Of a DNA stretch of 64,000 nt, positions 42,772 to 52,102 are shown piece by piece (position 1 is the first letter of the stretch; every line of letters starts with the position of its first letter). The notes under the pieces are model-generated. The model saw only the letters and a list, made by a program, of their open reading frames with translations. It ran no database searches and had not been told where the DNA came from. Source of the stretch: Oscillatoriales cyanobacterium. Lineage in GTDB: Bacteria; Cyanobacteriota; Cyanobacteriia; Cyanobacteriales; Microcoleaceae. Made by a program: the position numbers and the translations under genes. Location: NCBI GenBank assembly GCA_004292955.1, contig RDXX01000033.1, forward strand, positions 17,535-81,534, given 5' to 3'.

Positions 42772-43500
42772 TCAAAATGGGATAATCGTGATATCCCATT
42801 TTGGTAAAGTTTCAGAACGTTGCCATGAGGGCAAATACTGTTTTAACTCATGAGGTAAGACTTTTACGCCTTTCTCATAAGTTGTCTCAATTAAGTTTAC
42901 AATGGGATTAATTCCTTTCCATGTCATGCTAGATGCCCAGTGTACGGCAGTTTCAACTGAATCTAAAATAGCACCATTCCAATAGTGTTCAAGTGCCGCC
43001 CAGCAGCGTTCAATTGGGTTATACTTACTATGATATGGTGGATAGTAAATTAGTCGGATTCTTAAGCCAATTGCCTGAGATAACTCGATGATGCGTTTGA
43101 TGAATTGTGTGCGATTGCTTCTGATTGCCGGACCACCATCAAGGTCAATCACTAATTCTTCGAGTTCGGTGTAATCAGATTGATTATTGTGCCACCAATC
43201 TGTTAGACAATCAACAATAAAATCTGTAGTTTCAGCGGACTGTCCCATATAAATCGATAGTTGATCACTTTGAGTGTTAAGAATGCCAAAGGGGACTAAT
43301 ACAGCTTGCCACTCGGTATCATGATCGTCAGCCGATTTCGGTTCGATGGTTCTGGCTTTACCTCCCCGTGACAGGTTGCCAATTTTTACTTTCGCTTTGG
43401 TATCAATTGATATTCGCAGAGACTTGACATCTAGATTGGAGGCTTGATTCTCCTTCAATACATTCTCAAAAATCGCATCAGTTTCGGGAATTTTTTTCAA
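42772..43500 (-). CDS. ISAzo13-like transposase, C-terminal frame
   Basis: This frame encodes 242 residues with the DDE catalytic core of the ISAzo13 group: I-S-I-D-T-K near residue 30, V-I-D-L-D-G-G-P near residue 128 and P-x-H-S-K-Y-N-P-I-E-R near residue 166. The apparent TTG start sits on the junction with the upstream frame, in the family-typical K-K-I-P-E-T-D-A-I-F block, so it is not an independent protein. Fusion requires a -1 shift from the upstream frame. Confidence 0.85.
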   Translation of the reverse strand: MKKIPETDAIFENVLKENQASNLDVKSLRISIDTKAKVKIGNLSRGGKARTIEPKSADDHDTEWQAVLVPFGILNTQSDQLSIYMGQSAETTDFIVDCLTDWWHNNQSDYTELEELVIDLDGGPAIRSNRTQFIKRIIELSQAIGLRIRLIYYPPYHSKYNPIERCWAALEHYWNGAILDSVETAVHWASSMTWKGINPIVNLIETTYEKGVKVLPHELKQYLPSWQRSETLPKWDITIIPF

Positions 43501-43979
43501 GGGCTTGGTTTTTTGTGTTTTTTTAGGCGATACCCCATTCGATTTAAAATCGCGCCAATTGTCTGACGAGAAGGTAATTGCTCACTGTCGTAGTTCTTCT
43601 GACTCACTAATGCCGCTCGTACCGCCATGGCCGTGATCCGGGCATACAAAAATGTCGATTGAAACTTGGGGTCTGCCTGGGACTCTGGATCTACTAAAGA
43701 ACGAATATCGGCTTCTAAGTTGGGCAGCAAAATTTCACTTTTATGTCGCCCTCGTGCCCGGTAATTATCCACACAAATCAACCCGGTTTGTCGTTCATGT
43801 AAGCCTAGTTGAACACTGTCTCGGTTCCACCCCATAAATGTTTCTACTTTGCGGGCCCAAGCATTAAAGTAGTCTTCAGCCACTTTTGCCATAAAGTCTC
43901 GACGGCGATAGCCTGTCAGTTTTTTTGCCGCATCTTTGAATGTTAATTTCACTGGCTCACTCAAGATCATTTCTAGCAT
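43497..43979 (-). CDS. ISAzo13-like transposase, N-terminal frame
   Basis: The frame encodes 160 residues (helical DNA-binding part) ending K-K-H-K-K-P-S-P where the C-terminal frame begins. On the minus strand the zero frame reads CTA AAA AAA CAC AAA AAA, an A-rich slippery site that would permit a -1 shift to give ...KTKPLKKIPETD, the expected family sequence. Whether this is programmed frameshifting or a decay mutation cannot be decided here. Confidence 0.8.
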   Translation of the reverse strand: MLEMILSEPVKLTFKDAAKKLTGYRRRDFMAKVAEDYFNAWARKVETFMGWNRDSVQLGLHERQTGLICVDNYRARGRHKSEILLPNLEADIRSLVDPESQADPKFQSTFLYARITAMAVRAALVSQKNYDSEQLPSRQTIGAILNRMGYRLKKHKKPSP

Positions 43980-44066
43980 CCCAATTACAGAAGTAACAAC
44001 CGCTTATGTCAGATTTTTTGTTTCCTACTCTTCTAGGATAACTGGGGTTATATTTAATCGCAAGCC

Positions 44067-44282
44067 CCTTATATGTTGCTGCGGCAGGTGCGGGCTCTGC
44101 CGCCGGAGCAAGGCGGATTGGTTCCCGCGATCGCCCTTACCGCCTATGCTGGAGAAATTGACTACCAGCAAGCCCTGACTGCGGGGTTCCAGCGGCACAT
44201 TTGTAAGCCTTTAGATCCAGACAAGTTGGTGCAGGCGATGTTGGATGTGTTCGTGGAGCGATCGGGCAAAAACATTTTTTAA
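44067..44282 (+). pseudogene. REC-domain fragment of a hybrid histidine kinase
   Basis: About 70 residues match the C-terminal half of a receiver domain: LLRQVRALPPEQGG, P-A-I-A-L-T-A-Y-A, then H-I-C-K-P-L-D-P-D-K-L with the conserved Thr and Lys. The phosphoacceptor Asp and N-terminal half are absent, cut by the insertion element. It is the other end of the gene whose PAS part lies at 42457. Confidence 0.88.
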
Positions 44283-44560
44283 TTTAAACTATTTTTTGCT
44301 GCTAAAAATCTTTATTTAACGAACCGCAAAGGCGCGAAGAACGCGAAGGAAAAAGAAGAAGAAGAAGAAGAAGAAGAAACAAATAAAATAGTTTTGTAGT
44401 AATGACTTTAGTCCTCTCTCGGTCTGAGGAGCGAAAATTAAATAATTTACACATATTTGTGGGATGGGCGTCCCGCCCGTCAAGAAAGGACAAGAATCAT
44501 AAAATTGTAAGTTATTTAATTCTCATTCCTGAGGACTAAAGTCCTCACCACGAACCAATT
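44283..44560. repeat. Intergenic repeats (CGCGAAGAACGCGAAGG, GGACTAAAGTCC)
   Basis: A GAACCGCAAAGGCGCGAAGA element with an AGAAGA microsatellite (44318-44378) is inverted relative to the copy at 16080-16122. It is followed by GACTTTAGTCC...GGACTAAAGTCC ends (44402-44548) enclosing a GGGATGGGCGTCCCGCCC hairpin. No gene. Confidence 0.75.
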
Positions 44561-44579
44561 GATTGCCGATCGTATCCAA

Positions 44580-44609
44580 TAAAAAAACCTCACAGATGGA
44601 GGTTTTTTG
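44580..44609 (-). terminator. Rho-independent terminator
   Basis: AAAAAACCTC and GAGGTTTTTT form a stem around ACAGATG, with T-runs on both strands. It lies about 80 bp past the 3' end of the WGxxGxxG protein gene and could work in either direction. Confidence 0.8.
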
Positions 44610-44685
44610 ATGATTGTTGGCGCTATTCGGACAGGTTAAAACATCCTGTCCCTGCATCATGCCCACAGCCCGTTATACCCTAGTA

Positions 44686-45006
44686 TTAGCGGTAATCTGT
44701 ACGAACTGCTGGATCGCGATCGCCAGTTGTAGTGGTATAGCGGACATTTTCTTCGCGTTTGCGGGGCATTAAACCGAGCAAACCGGACAAGCCGAGCAAG
44801 CCCAACCATCCCCAATCAAAATCGCGATCGTTCTCAGCACTGTAGACACCAGAGCGAGGAGTAGTAGTGGTAGTGGTAGTATCTCTGCTGTTAGTACCCG
44901 GAGTTGTATTTGTCTGAGCCGAAGCAGGCAAGTTAGCTGGCACAATGGCTAGACCAGCAGCGATAATACCTGCACCGATTGCTTTGGATAAGTCAGAACG
45001 TTTCAT
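44686..45006 (-). CDS. WGxxGxxG-type small secreted/anchored protein
   Basis: This 106-residue protein has a signal peptide (~1-30, ending PASAQ), a Thr-rich linker, and near the C-terminus DWGWLGLLGLSGLLGL followed by M-P-R-K-R-E-E. This is the WGxxGWGxxG/CTERM-like arrangement: a short Trp/Gly helix followed by a basic patch, found in many small cyanobacterial envelope proteins of unknown role. It is monocistronic with a terminator downstream. Confidence 0.8.
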   Translation of the reverse strand: MKRSDLSKAIGAGIIAAGLAIVPANLPASAQTNTTPGTNSRDTTTTTTTPRSGVYSAENDRDFDWGWLGLLGLSGLLGLMPRKREENVRYTTTTGDRDPAVRTDYR

Positions 45007-45383
45007 AATTCAAATGCTCTCTGTTGGCAAAAATCTTTAACTATCATCACTATATCGATCGCCTTTCAAAGTTAAATCCACCTGTAGCAGTAAAGATTGA
45101 TTAACTCCAGCTATTACTACAGATTGATATCAAATTTTTAGTGGTCATACGAAATTAAACATAGCTCGCAAAGCCCAAAACGTCACTTCGAGGGGTGTAT
45201 CTCATATCGTTTCCGGCCGCATCGGTATTGTTCAAACAGTCAACCGTCAACCGTCAACCGTCAACCGTCAACCGTCAACCGTCAACCGTCAAAAATCATA
45301 CAGACAATGTACTGTTGACAAAAAAAGGTAAACTCAGATATTGCACAGACAACAAAAGCTCGATCGACGGAGATTAAAACAAA
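45007..45383. repeat. Gap with GTCAACC heptamer array
   Basis: Seven GTCAACC units run from 45239 to 45287, a second heptamer family distinct from TTGACAG. The rest of the gap is AT-rich and likely contains the divergent promoters of the flanking genes; no coding region is seen. Confidence 0.88.
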
Positions 45384-46028
45384 TTGGGAATAGAGCTACG
45401 CAGCTACGTATTTCTAGACAACTTGCAGCCACAGCACGCAGCATACATAGGCACTGTCGCCGCCGGATTCTTGCCACTGCCGGGGGATGCGTCGCTGTGG
45501 ATAGAAATCTCCCCTGGCATCGAAATTAACCGAATTACCGATGTCGCCCTCAAATCAGCCTCCGTGCGCCCTGGAGTGCAGATAGTCGAGCGCCTGTACG
45601 GCTTGCTGGAAGTACACTCGGGCCAGCAGGGCGAAACCAGGGCCGCAGGCAAAGCAATTCTAGAATTCATCGGAGTTCGTAGAGAAGAATGTATCAAACC
45701 GCGAGTCATTTCCAGTCAAATTATTCGCAACATCGACCCCCACCAAACGCAATTAATCAACCGCAGCAGGCGCGGACAGTTGCTGCTGGCGGGACAAACG
45801 CTTTACGTCTTAGAAGTAGAACCGGCCGCCTATGCAGCGCTGGCAGCCAATGAAGCAGAAAAAGGTGCATCTATTAACATCTTAGAAGTTCAGGCTGTCG
45901 GTAGTTTCGGACGGCTTTACCTCGGCGGAGCAGAACGAGATATTATAGCAGGTTCCCAGGCAGCAATTGCGGCGGTGGAAAGCGTATCTGGTCGCGAAAA
46001 TCCAGCAATTTTTGGTCGCAAGGAATAG
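45384..46028 (+). CDS. ccmP: Carboxysome shell protein CcmP (tandem BMC)
   Basis: The 214-residue protein begins from TTG 45384 with [18 protein letters not shown], matching CcmP. Two BMC domains follow (~8-105 and ~110-205), the second with [12 protein letters not shown] and [17 protein letters not shown]. CcmP forms pseudohexameric trimers that stack into a two-layer shell with a gated pore, proposed to pass larger metabolites such as 3-PGA and RuBP into the beta-carboxysome. GGAG ten bases upstream supports the TTG start. As in other beta-cyanobacteria it lies away from the main ccm operon. Confidence 0.95.
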   Translation: MGIELRSYVFLDNLQPQHAAYIGTVAAGFLPLPGDASLWIEISPGIEINRITDVALKSASVRPGVQIVERLYGLLEVHSGQQGETRAAGKAILEFIGVRREECIKPRVISSQIIRNIDPHQTQLINRSRRGQLLLAGQTLYVLEVEPAAYAALAANEAEKGASINILEVQAVGSFGRLYLGGAERDIIAGSQAAIAAVESVSGRENPAIFGRKE

Positions 46029-46048
46029 GGGTTATAGGAGATGCAATT

Positions 46049-46798
46049 ATGGCAAATACACAGCATTTAGCGCTGCTAAAAAAAGGTGCAGTTACTTGGA
46101 TTGAATGGAGAAATCTCAACCCAAACCTCGAACCGGATCTCAGCGAAGCTAACCTCGCTGAAGCAAATTTTAGAGGTGCGTATCTTGGGCGGTGTAACCT
46201 TTTTAAAACAGACTTGTTTAAGGCTAAATTAATTACAGCAAACCTTGCTGAATCTAATCTCAGTTTAGCAAATCTTGCTGGAGCACAACTCCTCGATACT
46301 AAATTAGTTAAAGCTAATTTAACGGGAGCAAATCTCCGAGCGGCAGACCTCCGGGGGGCAGATTTGAGCGGGGCTAATTTAATTGGGGCGGACATCAGTG
46401 GTGCGATTCTCCAACAAACCGATTTAGGAGATGCGAATTTAATCGGGGCGGCAATGTTTCGAGTTAATGCGATCGGCGCGAACCTCAATCATGCTAATCT
46501 CAGTCAAGCCAATCTCAATCAAGCCGAATTGATTGAAGCACATTTTTACGCAGCCAATTTCTCTAAAGCTAACCTCGGGGAAGCTCACTTCACGGGAGCA
46601 TATCTTTTTAGGGCAAATCTTAGTTTTGCGGACTTGAGTGCTGCCGATTTCCGCTGGACAAACCTCGGTAAAGCTGATTTGAGAGGGGCGAATTTGACAG
46701 GGGCAAATCTCAGAGGAGCCAATTTGGCTGGAGCTAATCTCGACGGCGCTCATTTGAAAGAAACAATCATGCCTGACGGCAGCATTGTTTCATCATAA
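46049..46798 (+). CDS. Pentapeptide-repeat protein
   Basis: This 249-residue protein is almost entirely pentapeptide repeats (A-N/D-L-x-x), about 40 in number, from ~30 to 243 after a short helical N-terminus M-A-N-T-Q-H-L-A-L-L-K-K-G-A-V-T-W. It should form a right-handed beta-helix of roughly ten coils. Cytoplasmic, with no signal peptide or enzyme domain. It follows ccmP by 20 bp and may be co-transcribed, but no functional link is known; this N-terminal form is common in cyanobacteria. Confidence 0.92.
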   Translation: MANTQHLALLKKGAVTWIEWRNLNPNLEPDLSEANLAEANFRGAYLGRCNLFKTDLFKAKLITANLAESNLSLANLAGAQLLDTKLVKANLTGANLRAADLRGADLSGANLIGADISGAILQQTDLGDANLIGAAMFRVNAIGANLNHANLSQANLNQAELIEAHFYAANFSKANLGEAHFTGAYLFRANLSFADLSAADFRWTNLGKADLRGANLTGANLRGANLAGANLDGAHLKETIMPDGSIVSS

Positions 46799-46828
46799 GT
46801 TTGTAGTTTCTCAAGTAGGGACACGGCA

Positions 46829-47039
46829 CTGCCCAAAGCGTGTCAACTTAAGGTTAAATGTATTACCAGTCTACTGTCTAACGATTAGGCCCAGATCCCC
46901 CCTAGCCCCCCTTAAGAAGGGGGGGACAAGAATCCGATCAAAGTCCCCCTTCTTAAGGGGGATTTAGGGGGATCTGGACTATGGTAAAAACGACATTTAT
47001 CAAGGCTTTCAGGCTTAAGTTGACACGCTTTGGGCACGC
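46829..47039. repeat. Nested palindromic element
   Basis: The outer ends GCCCAAAGCGTGTCAACTTA and TAAGTTGACACGCTTTGGGC are exact complements. Inside lies a second palindrome with AGATCCCCCCTAGCCCCCCT and AAGGGGGATTTAGGGGGATC arms (46891-46977). It appears to be one repeat inserted into another. The rest of the gap holds a GTAGTGAGGACTTCAGTCCT element (47103-47172). Confidence 0.88.
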
Positions 47040-47190
47040 TTGAGTGTCCTGATTGCGGGTAATATGAATTGCGATGCAACCGGAATTCAGATAATTAAAG
47101 TTTGTAGTGAGGACTTCAGTCCTTCCTCTGAGTTGAAGTCAATCAGGACTAAAGTCCTTACTACAAACAATTGTTATACCGAACTGGGAG

Positions 47191-47715
47191 TTAATTTCCA
47201 CGAGCCGGTGATACATTGTACAGTCCTCTAACCGGGCCTGGTACTGCCTCCGACTCTTGCTGCTGCCGCGGTACAAACGGTTCTTGGACTCGGCTCCCAG
47301 GAGCGAAACAGCCACTCGGTTGAGGTGCTACCTGGCAGGCTGCGGGCAAGGCCATAACTGAGGCATCAAAGGGATTGGTGGCATCGGGAACGCGAAGAAT
47401 AGGGTCGCTGGAAACCTGCCGCTGCATTACTCGTCGGTAGAGGCCGCTGACGCGACTGGCATCGCGCTCGATTTCTTTTTCGGGAAAGGCAACTACGCCG
47501 CTGGGGGAACCAATTCCTAGATAGTCGCCCATGTAACCTTGCAAGCTGACGTTGTGATAAAAGTCTCCTGAAGCTTCAAAGAATTGTCGGTTGAAGTTGT
47601 CACCAACGGGGCTAAATCGGGCTGTATCTGCTTGAGCAGGTTTGACGGATGCCAGTGCGGCAGAGGCGACAGCGAGAATCAACGCACTGCTGAGGCTTTT
47701 TAACTTTTGACTCAT
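47191..47715 (-). CDS. Secreted hypothetical protein
   Basis: I do not recognise a family. The 174-residue protein has a signal peptide (~1-29, A-S-V-K-P-A-Q-A-D), a conserved-looking F-S-P-V-G-D-N-F-N-R-Q-F-F-E-A region, G-D-Y-L-G-I-G-S-P-S-G, then a Pro/Gln-rich tail with two cysteines. Periplasmic or surface-exposed. It is divergently transcribed from pyrE. No enzymatic motif. Confidence 0.75.
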   Translation of the reverse strand: MSQKLKSLSSALILAVASAALASVKPAQADTARFSPVGDNFNRQFFEASGDFYHNVSLQGYMGDYLGIGSPSGVVAFPEKEIERDASRVSGLYRRVMQRQVSSDPILRVPDATNPFDASVMALPAACQVAPQPSGCFAPGSRVQEPFVPRQQQESEAVPGPVRGLYNVSPARGN

Positions 47716-47799
47716 AAATTTCAGCTTCTAGATTAATTACGGTTCCAATATAGACTGATTATCGGCGGATTATTTGCGTTTTCTACAAGGTGTTAAGTT

Positions 47800-48375
47800 A
47801 TGGATGCTGCTGATTTAAAGGTGTTGCGCGATCGACTTTTGGATTTATTGTGCGAGTTTGCGTACCGCGAGGGCGACTTTGTGCTGTCTTCGGGGCAGAA
47901 AAGTTCTTATTATATCAACTGCAAACCGGTGACTTTGCACGCTGAAGGTGCTTTGGCGACGGGGCGCGTACTCTTCTCGATGCTGCCACCTCAAGTGCAG
48001 GCTGTGGGCGGTTTGACGTTGGGTGCTGACCCGATTGTAACTGCTGTGAGTGTGGTTTCGGCTCTGGAAGGTCGATCGATTCCGGCGCTAATTGTCCGCA
48101 AAGAGACGAAGGGACACGGGACAATGGCGTATATTGAGGGGCCTGTGTTGCCCGAAGGGACGAATGTGGCGGTGTTGGAAGATGTCGTAACGACGGGTAA
48201 GTCGGCGATGCAGGCGGTGGAGAGGCTGCGGGGTGCTGGCTATAAAGTCGATCGCGTGTTGTCGCTGATCGATCGAGAACAAGGTGGAGCTCAATTATAT
48301 CGCGAGGAGGGATTGGATTTTCAGGCTGTTTTTACGATCGCCGATCTCAAAGAATGGATTAGTAGCAAGCAATAG
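47800..48375 (+). CDS. pyrE: Orotate phosphoribosyltransferase
   Basis: This 191-residue protein has the PRPP-binding signature V-A-V-L-E-D-V-V-T-T-G-K-S near residues 126-138, plus S-S-G-Q-K-S-S-Y-Y-I-N-C-K, G-G-L-T-L-G-A-D-P and the catalytic R-K-E-T-K-G-H-G. It makes OMP from orotate and PRPP in pyrimidine synthesis. Length and start are standard. No other pyrimidine gene is nearby. Confidence 0.95.
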   Translation: MDAADLKVLRDRLLDLLCEFAYREGDFVLSSGQKSSYYINCKPVTLHAEGALATGRVLFSMLPPQVQAVGGLTLGADPIVTAVSVVSALEGRSIPALIVRKETKGHGTMAYIEGPVLPEGTNVAVLEDVVTTGKSAMQAVERLRGAGYKVDRVLSLIDREQGGAQLYREEGLDFQAVFTIADLKEWISSKQ

Positions 48376-48499
48376 GTAAAAGTGCGATCGCCAATCTCCT
48401 AGCCTAAAAAATCGCGTCAACTGCCGCCGAACATTTAATAGCGAGAACGGCGGGCGATCGCATCAAATTCACAGCAATCATTACCACAGACAACCAAAA

Positions 48500-48787
48500 A
48501 TGTCAACTCACAATTACAGAAGAACAGTTGAAGAAATCCGTGAGTTAGCTTCGATGTTTTGGCCTTCCGACTTATCTCAAAAGGAAGCATAACTCAGTGT
48601 TATACCAAAATTGATAGAAACTCAAGATCAATTTATTGCTATTCTTAGCGTCACTGTTTCAGAGTTAAGCGGATTATTTCAAATAGTAAACTCTTCAACA
48701 CTTTCAGGAAATATGTTCCTGAAGGATTTAATTGTACTGGCGGACTTTGGGGGAGAAATGATAAAAAGATATCCGCTCAATAAATAG
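48500..48787 (+). pseudogene. Broken gene 5' of a C5 methyltransferase, possible restriction enzyme remnant
   Basis: A start (M-S-T-H-N-Y-R-R-T-V-E-E-I-R-E-L-A) is followed by a stop codon at 48590-48592 and then a continuing frame with P-K-L-I-E-T-Q-D-Q-F, L-K-D-L-I-V-L-A-D-F-G-G-E-M that ends in a TATCCGCTCAATAAAT repeat. It looks like the N-terminal 95 residues of a longer gene. Position just upstream of a methyltransferase suggests its former restriction partner; no catalytic motif remains, and I cannot assign a family. Confidence 0.55.
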
Positions 48788-48940
48788 GGGTAACAGCAAA
48801 AAAGAAGGTTCACAATCTAGGCACAGCATGGTAAAATAGTATCCGCTCAATAAATCGGGGGAAATCACTTAATGATGAGACTCAAACATCGCAAAATCGT
48901 TTCCAACACGGTACTCTACCCCGATTTATTGAGCGGATAC
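48770..48940. promoter_or_regulatory. Repeated palindrome upstream of the methyltransferase gene
   Basis: GTATCCGCTCAATAAATCGG at 48839 (22-bp arm through 48860) has an exact inverted copy at 48919-48940, ending 11 bp before the methyltransferase ATG. A third, direct copy with one mismatch lies at 48770-48790. It may be a regulatory site or the ends of a small mobile element. The remaining gap 48376-48499 has HIP1 sites only. Confidence 0.7.
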
Positions 48941-48951
48941 CTAAAATCGCC

Positions 48952-50238
48952 ATGCAAAAAATCCGTTTCATTGACTTATTCTCAGGAATAGGCGGCATGA
49001 GATTAGCCTTTGAAGCCGCCGCACATTCCTTGAATCTGGAAACAGAATGCGTATTAAGTAGCGAAATCAATCCCGATGCTCAATTAGTCTACCAGACCAA
49101 TTTTGGCGACACACCTTCAGGCGACATCCGACTAATTGACCAACTTCCAGAACATGATATTTTACTAGCAGGATTTCCTTGCCAATCCTTCTCCTACGCA
49201 GGCAAAAAAGCAGGTTTCGGTGATACACGAGGCACCCTGTTCTTTGAAATAATGAGGCTAATTGATACCGCTCAACCTCAAGCATTTATTTTTGAGAACG
49301 TCCGGGGACTTGTCAGCCACGACGGCGGCAGAACCCTCGAAACAATTAAACACGAAATTACCAGTAGAGGTTACAGCTTCGATTACTTTATACTCAACAG
49401 CTCCAACTTTAGTTTACCCCAAAACCGCGTCCGAGTTTACCTAGTAGGAATTTTAAATGCTTCGCCCCAATTTGGGTTAATTTCCGACTTAGGCCCAAAA
49501 GATTCCCATTCCTGCAACCATCAACAGTTATCCTTATTTTCCCCGTTGAGTAAACCCGTCGCAGTTGCAGATATTTTGGAAGACAATCCAGACCAAAAAT
49601 ATGATTGCTCGCCAGAATTTGTCAAGGCATTGAAACCAATCGTTAACAATGATTTAAATCGCTTGCACGGAATCCGATTAATCGACTATCGTGGCGGCAA
49701 TTCGATTCATTCTTGGGAATTGGGTTTGCGAGGCCAGTGCAGTTTAGATGAAATTGAGTTGATGAATCGTTTTATATTGAAAAGGCGCAATAAAGAATTT
49801 GGACATCACCAAGATGGGAAGCTTTTAACTAAAGAACAAATCGCTACTTTTTTCGCTCATCCCAATCTCGATCGCATTCTGGATTTACTGGTTGCCAAGA
49901 AGTACCTACAGCGCAACAATGATTTGTATAAACCTGTATCGGGTAACTTTTCCTTTGAAGTCTATAAATTTCTAGATCCGCAGAAGATTTCTGTAACACT
50001 TGTTGCCAGCGATGCAAATAAATTAGGTGTTTATCACAACCATAGAGTCCGGCGAATTACTCCCCGCGAAGCCGCACGGTTACAAGGTTTTTCCGATAGT
50101 TTTGTACTGCATTTCAATGATGATAAAGCTTACTATCAACTGGGCAATAGCGTCAGTATTAATGTGGTAAAAGCTGTGGCGAAAGAAGTTATGCAGAATA
50201 TTTTGTCCTCTACCAAACAAAAAGTTAGTGCCTTTTGA
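48952..50238 (+). CDS. DNA (cytosine-5) methyltransferase
   Basis: This 428-residue enzyme has motif I (I-D-L-F-S-G-I-G-G-M-R-L), the catalytic G-F-P-C-Q-S-F-S, motif VI (F-x-F-E-N-V-R-G-L), motif VIII (Q-N-R-V-R-V-Y) and motif X (G-N-S-V-S-I-N-V). The target-recognition region (~190-345) is long and includes a helical insert L-T-K-E-Q-I-A-T-F-F-A-H. It is not the same subtype as the methyltransferase at 15042. The recognition sequence cannot be read from the sequence alone. A broken gene and repeated palindrome upstream suggest a former restriction-modification locus. Confidence 0.93.
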   Translation: MQKIRFIDLFSGIGGMRLAFEAAAHSLNLETECVLSSEINPDAQLVYQTNFGDTPSGDIRLIDQLPEHDILLAGFPCQSFSYAGKKAGFGDTRGTLFFEIMRLIDTAQPQAFIFENVRGLVSHDGGRTLETIKHEITSRGYSFDYFILNSSNFSLPQNRVRVYLVGILNASPQFGLISDLGPKDSHSCNHQQLSLFSPLSKPVAVADILEDNPDQKYDCSPEFVKALKPIVNNDLNRLHGIRLIDYRGGNSIHSWELGLRGQCSLDEIELMNRFILKRRNKEFGHHQDGKLLTKEQIATFFAHPNLDRILDLLVAKKYLQRNNDLYKPVSGNFSFEVYKFLDPQKISVTLVASDANKLGVYHNHRVRRITPREAARLQGFSDSFVLHFNDDKAYYQLGNSVSINVVKAVAKEVMQNILSSTKQKVSAF

Positions 50239-50280
50239 ATTGGGAAGGGTGGGCGAATCAATCCGCCCGCCCTAGCAATA

Positions 50281-50387
50281 TATAGCGGTTCTCAGAAAGA
50301 TGAGGTACGTTGTTGGGCTTGGGCCCTATACGTCTAAGTGGTTATGTGAGCTGTCAGTCATACCTCATCTTTTTGAGAAAGGCTATA
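50281..50387. repeat. Palindromic intergenic element, copy B
   Basis: It has the same ends as the element at 1171 (TATAGCGGTTCTCAGAAAGA with GAGAAAGGCTATA), here with a GGTACGTTGTTGGGCTTGGG core matching part of the hairpin at 38370. It lies between the ends of the methyltransferase and thiC genes. Confidence 0.8.
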
Positions 50388-50388
50388 G

Positions 50389-51765
<1,377 letters not shown>

Positions 51766-51782
51766 TTAATGTCCTTCATAAA

Positions 51783-51861
51783 CAGCTTCCCTCCGCTGGT
51801 ATTACCCAGACTCAGGTTCTAAGGGTGTTTTCTCAGCCCGGATCTGCGGGCACCCCTAGCT
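51783..51861 (-). promoter_or_regulatory. TPP (THI-element) riboswitch
   Basis: On the minus strand the leader reads GCTAGGGGTGCCCG, then CCGGGCTGAGA, then CACCCTTAGAACCTGA, then CTGGGTAATACCAGCGGAGG, the complete THI-box consensus in order. It ends about 20 bases before the thiC start, so repression probably acts on translation initiation or a nearby terminator. Upstream of it, 51870-52100 is AT-rich and empty. Confidence 0.95.
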
Positions 51862-52102
51862 TTAGGCTTATGATACTAGCACTTACGTTGGGCAAAGATT
51901 AAATCTTTATAAAAAATTCCACAAATATATAATTTTTCAAGAATTTTAAGAATTTTTATTAAAAATTAAATATCTTTAATTTTGCAATTTATCAATGGTC
52001 GTAAAGCGCAGCTATCCCATAGGTAATCGTCCTTTCCCAATTTATGATATTTCTGTCATAAAAAAAGAGCGATTACCCAGAATTCAACAACTAACAAAAA
52101 AA

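Larger units (their letters stand above)
42770..44065 (-). mobile_element. ISAzo13-like insertion sequence
   Basis: It carries two overlapping transposase frames. Boundaries are set by where the flanking kinase fragments stop and are approximate; I see no clear terminal inverted repeats or target duplication, apart from an AAAATGGGAT/ATCCCATTTT hairpin at 42775-42803 that may act as terminator at the transposase 3' end. A flanking deletion probably removed the kinase core, which would also remove any target duplication. Confidence 0.8.
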
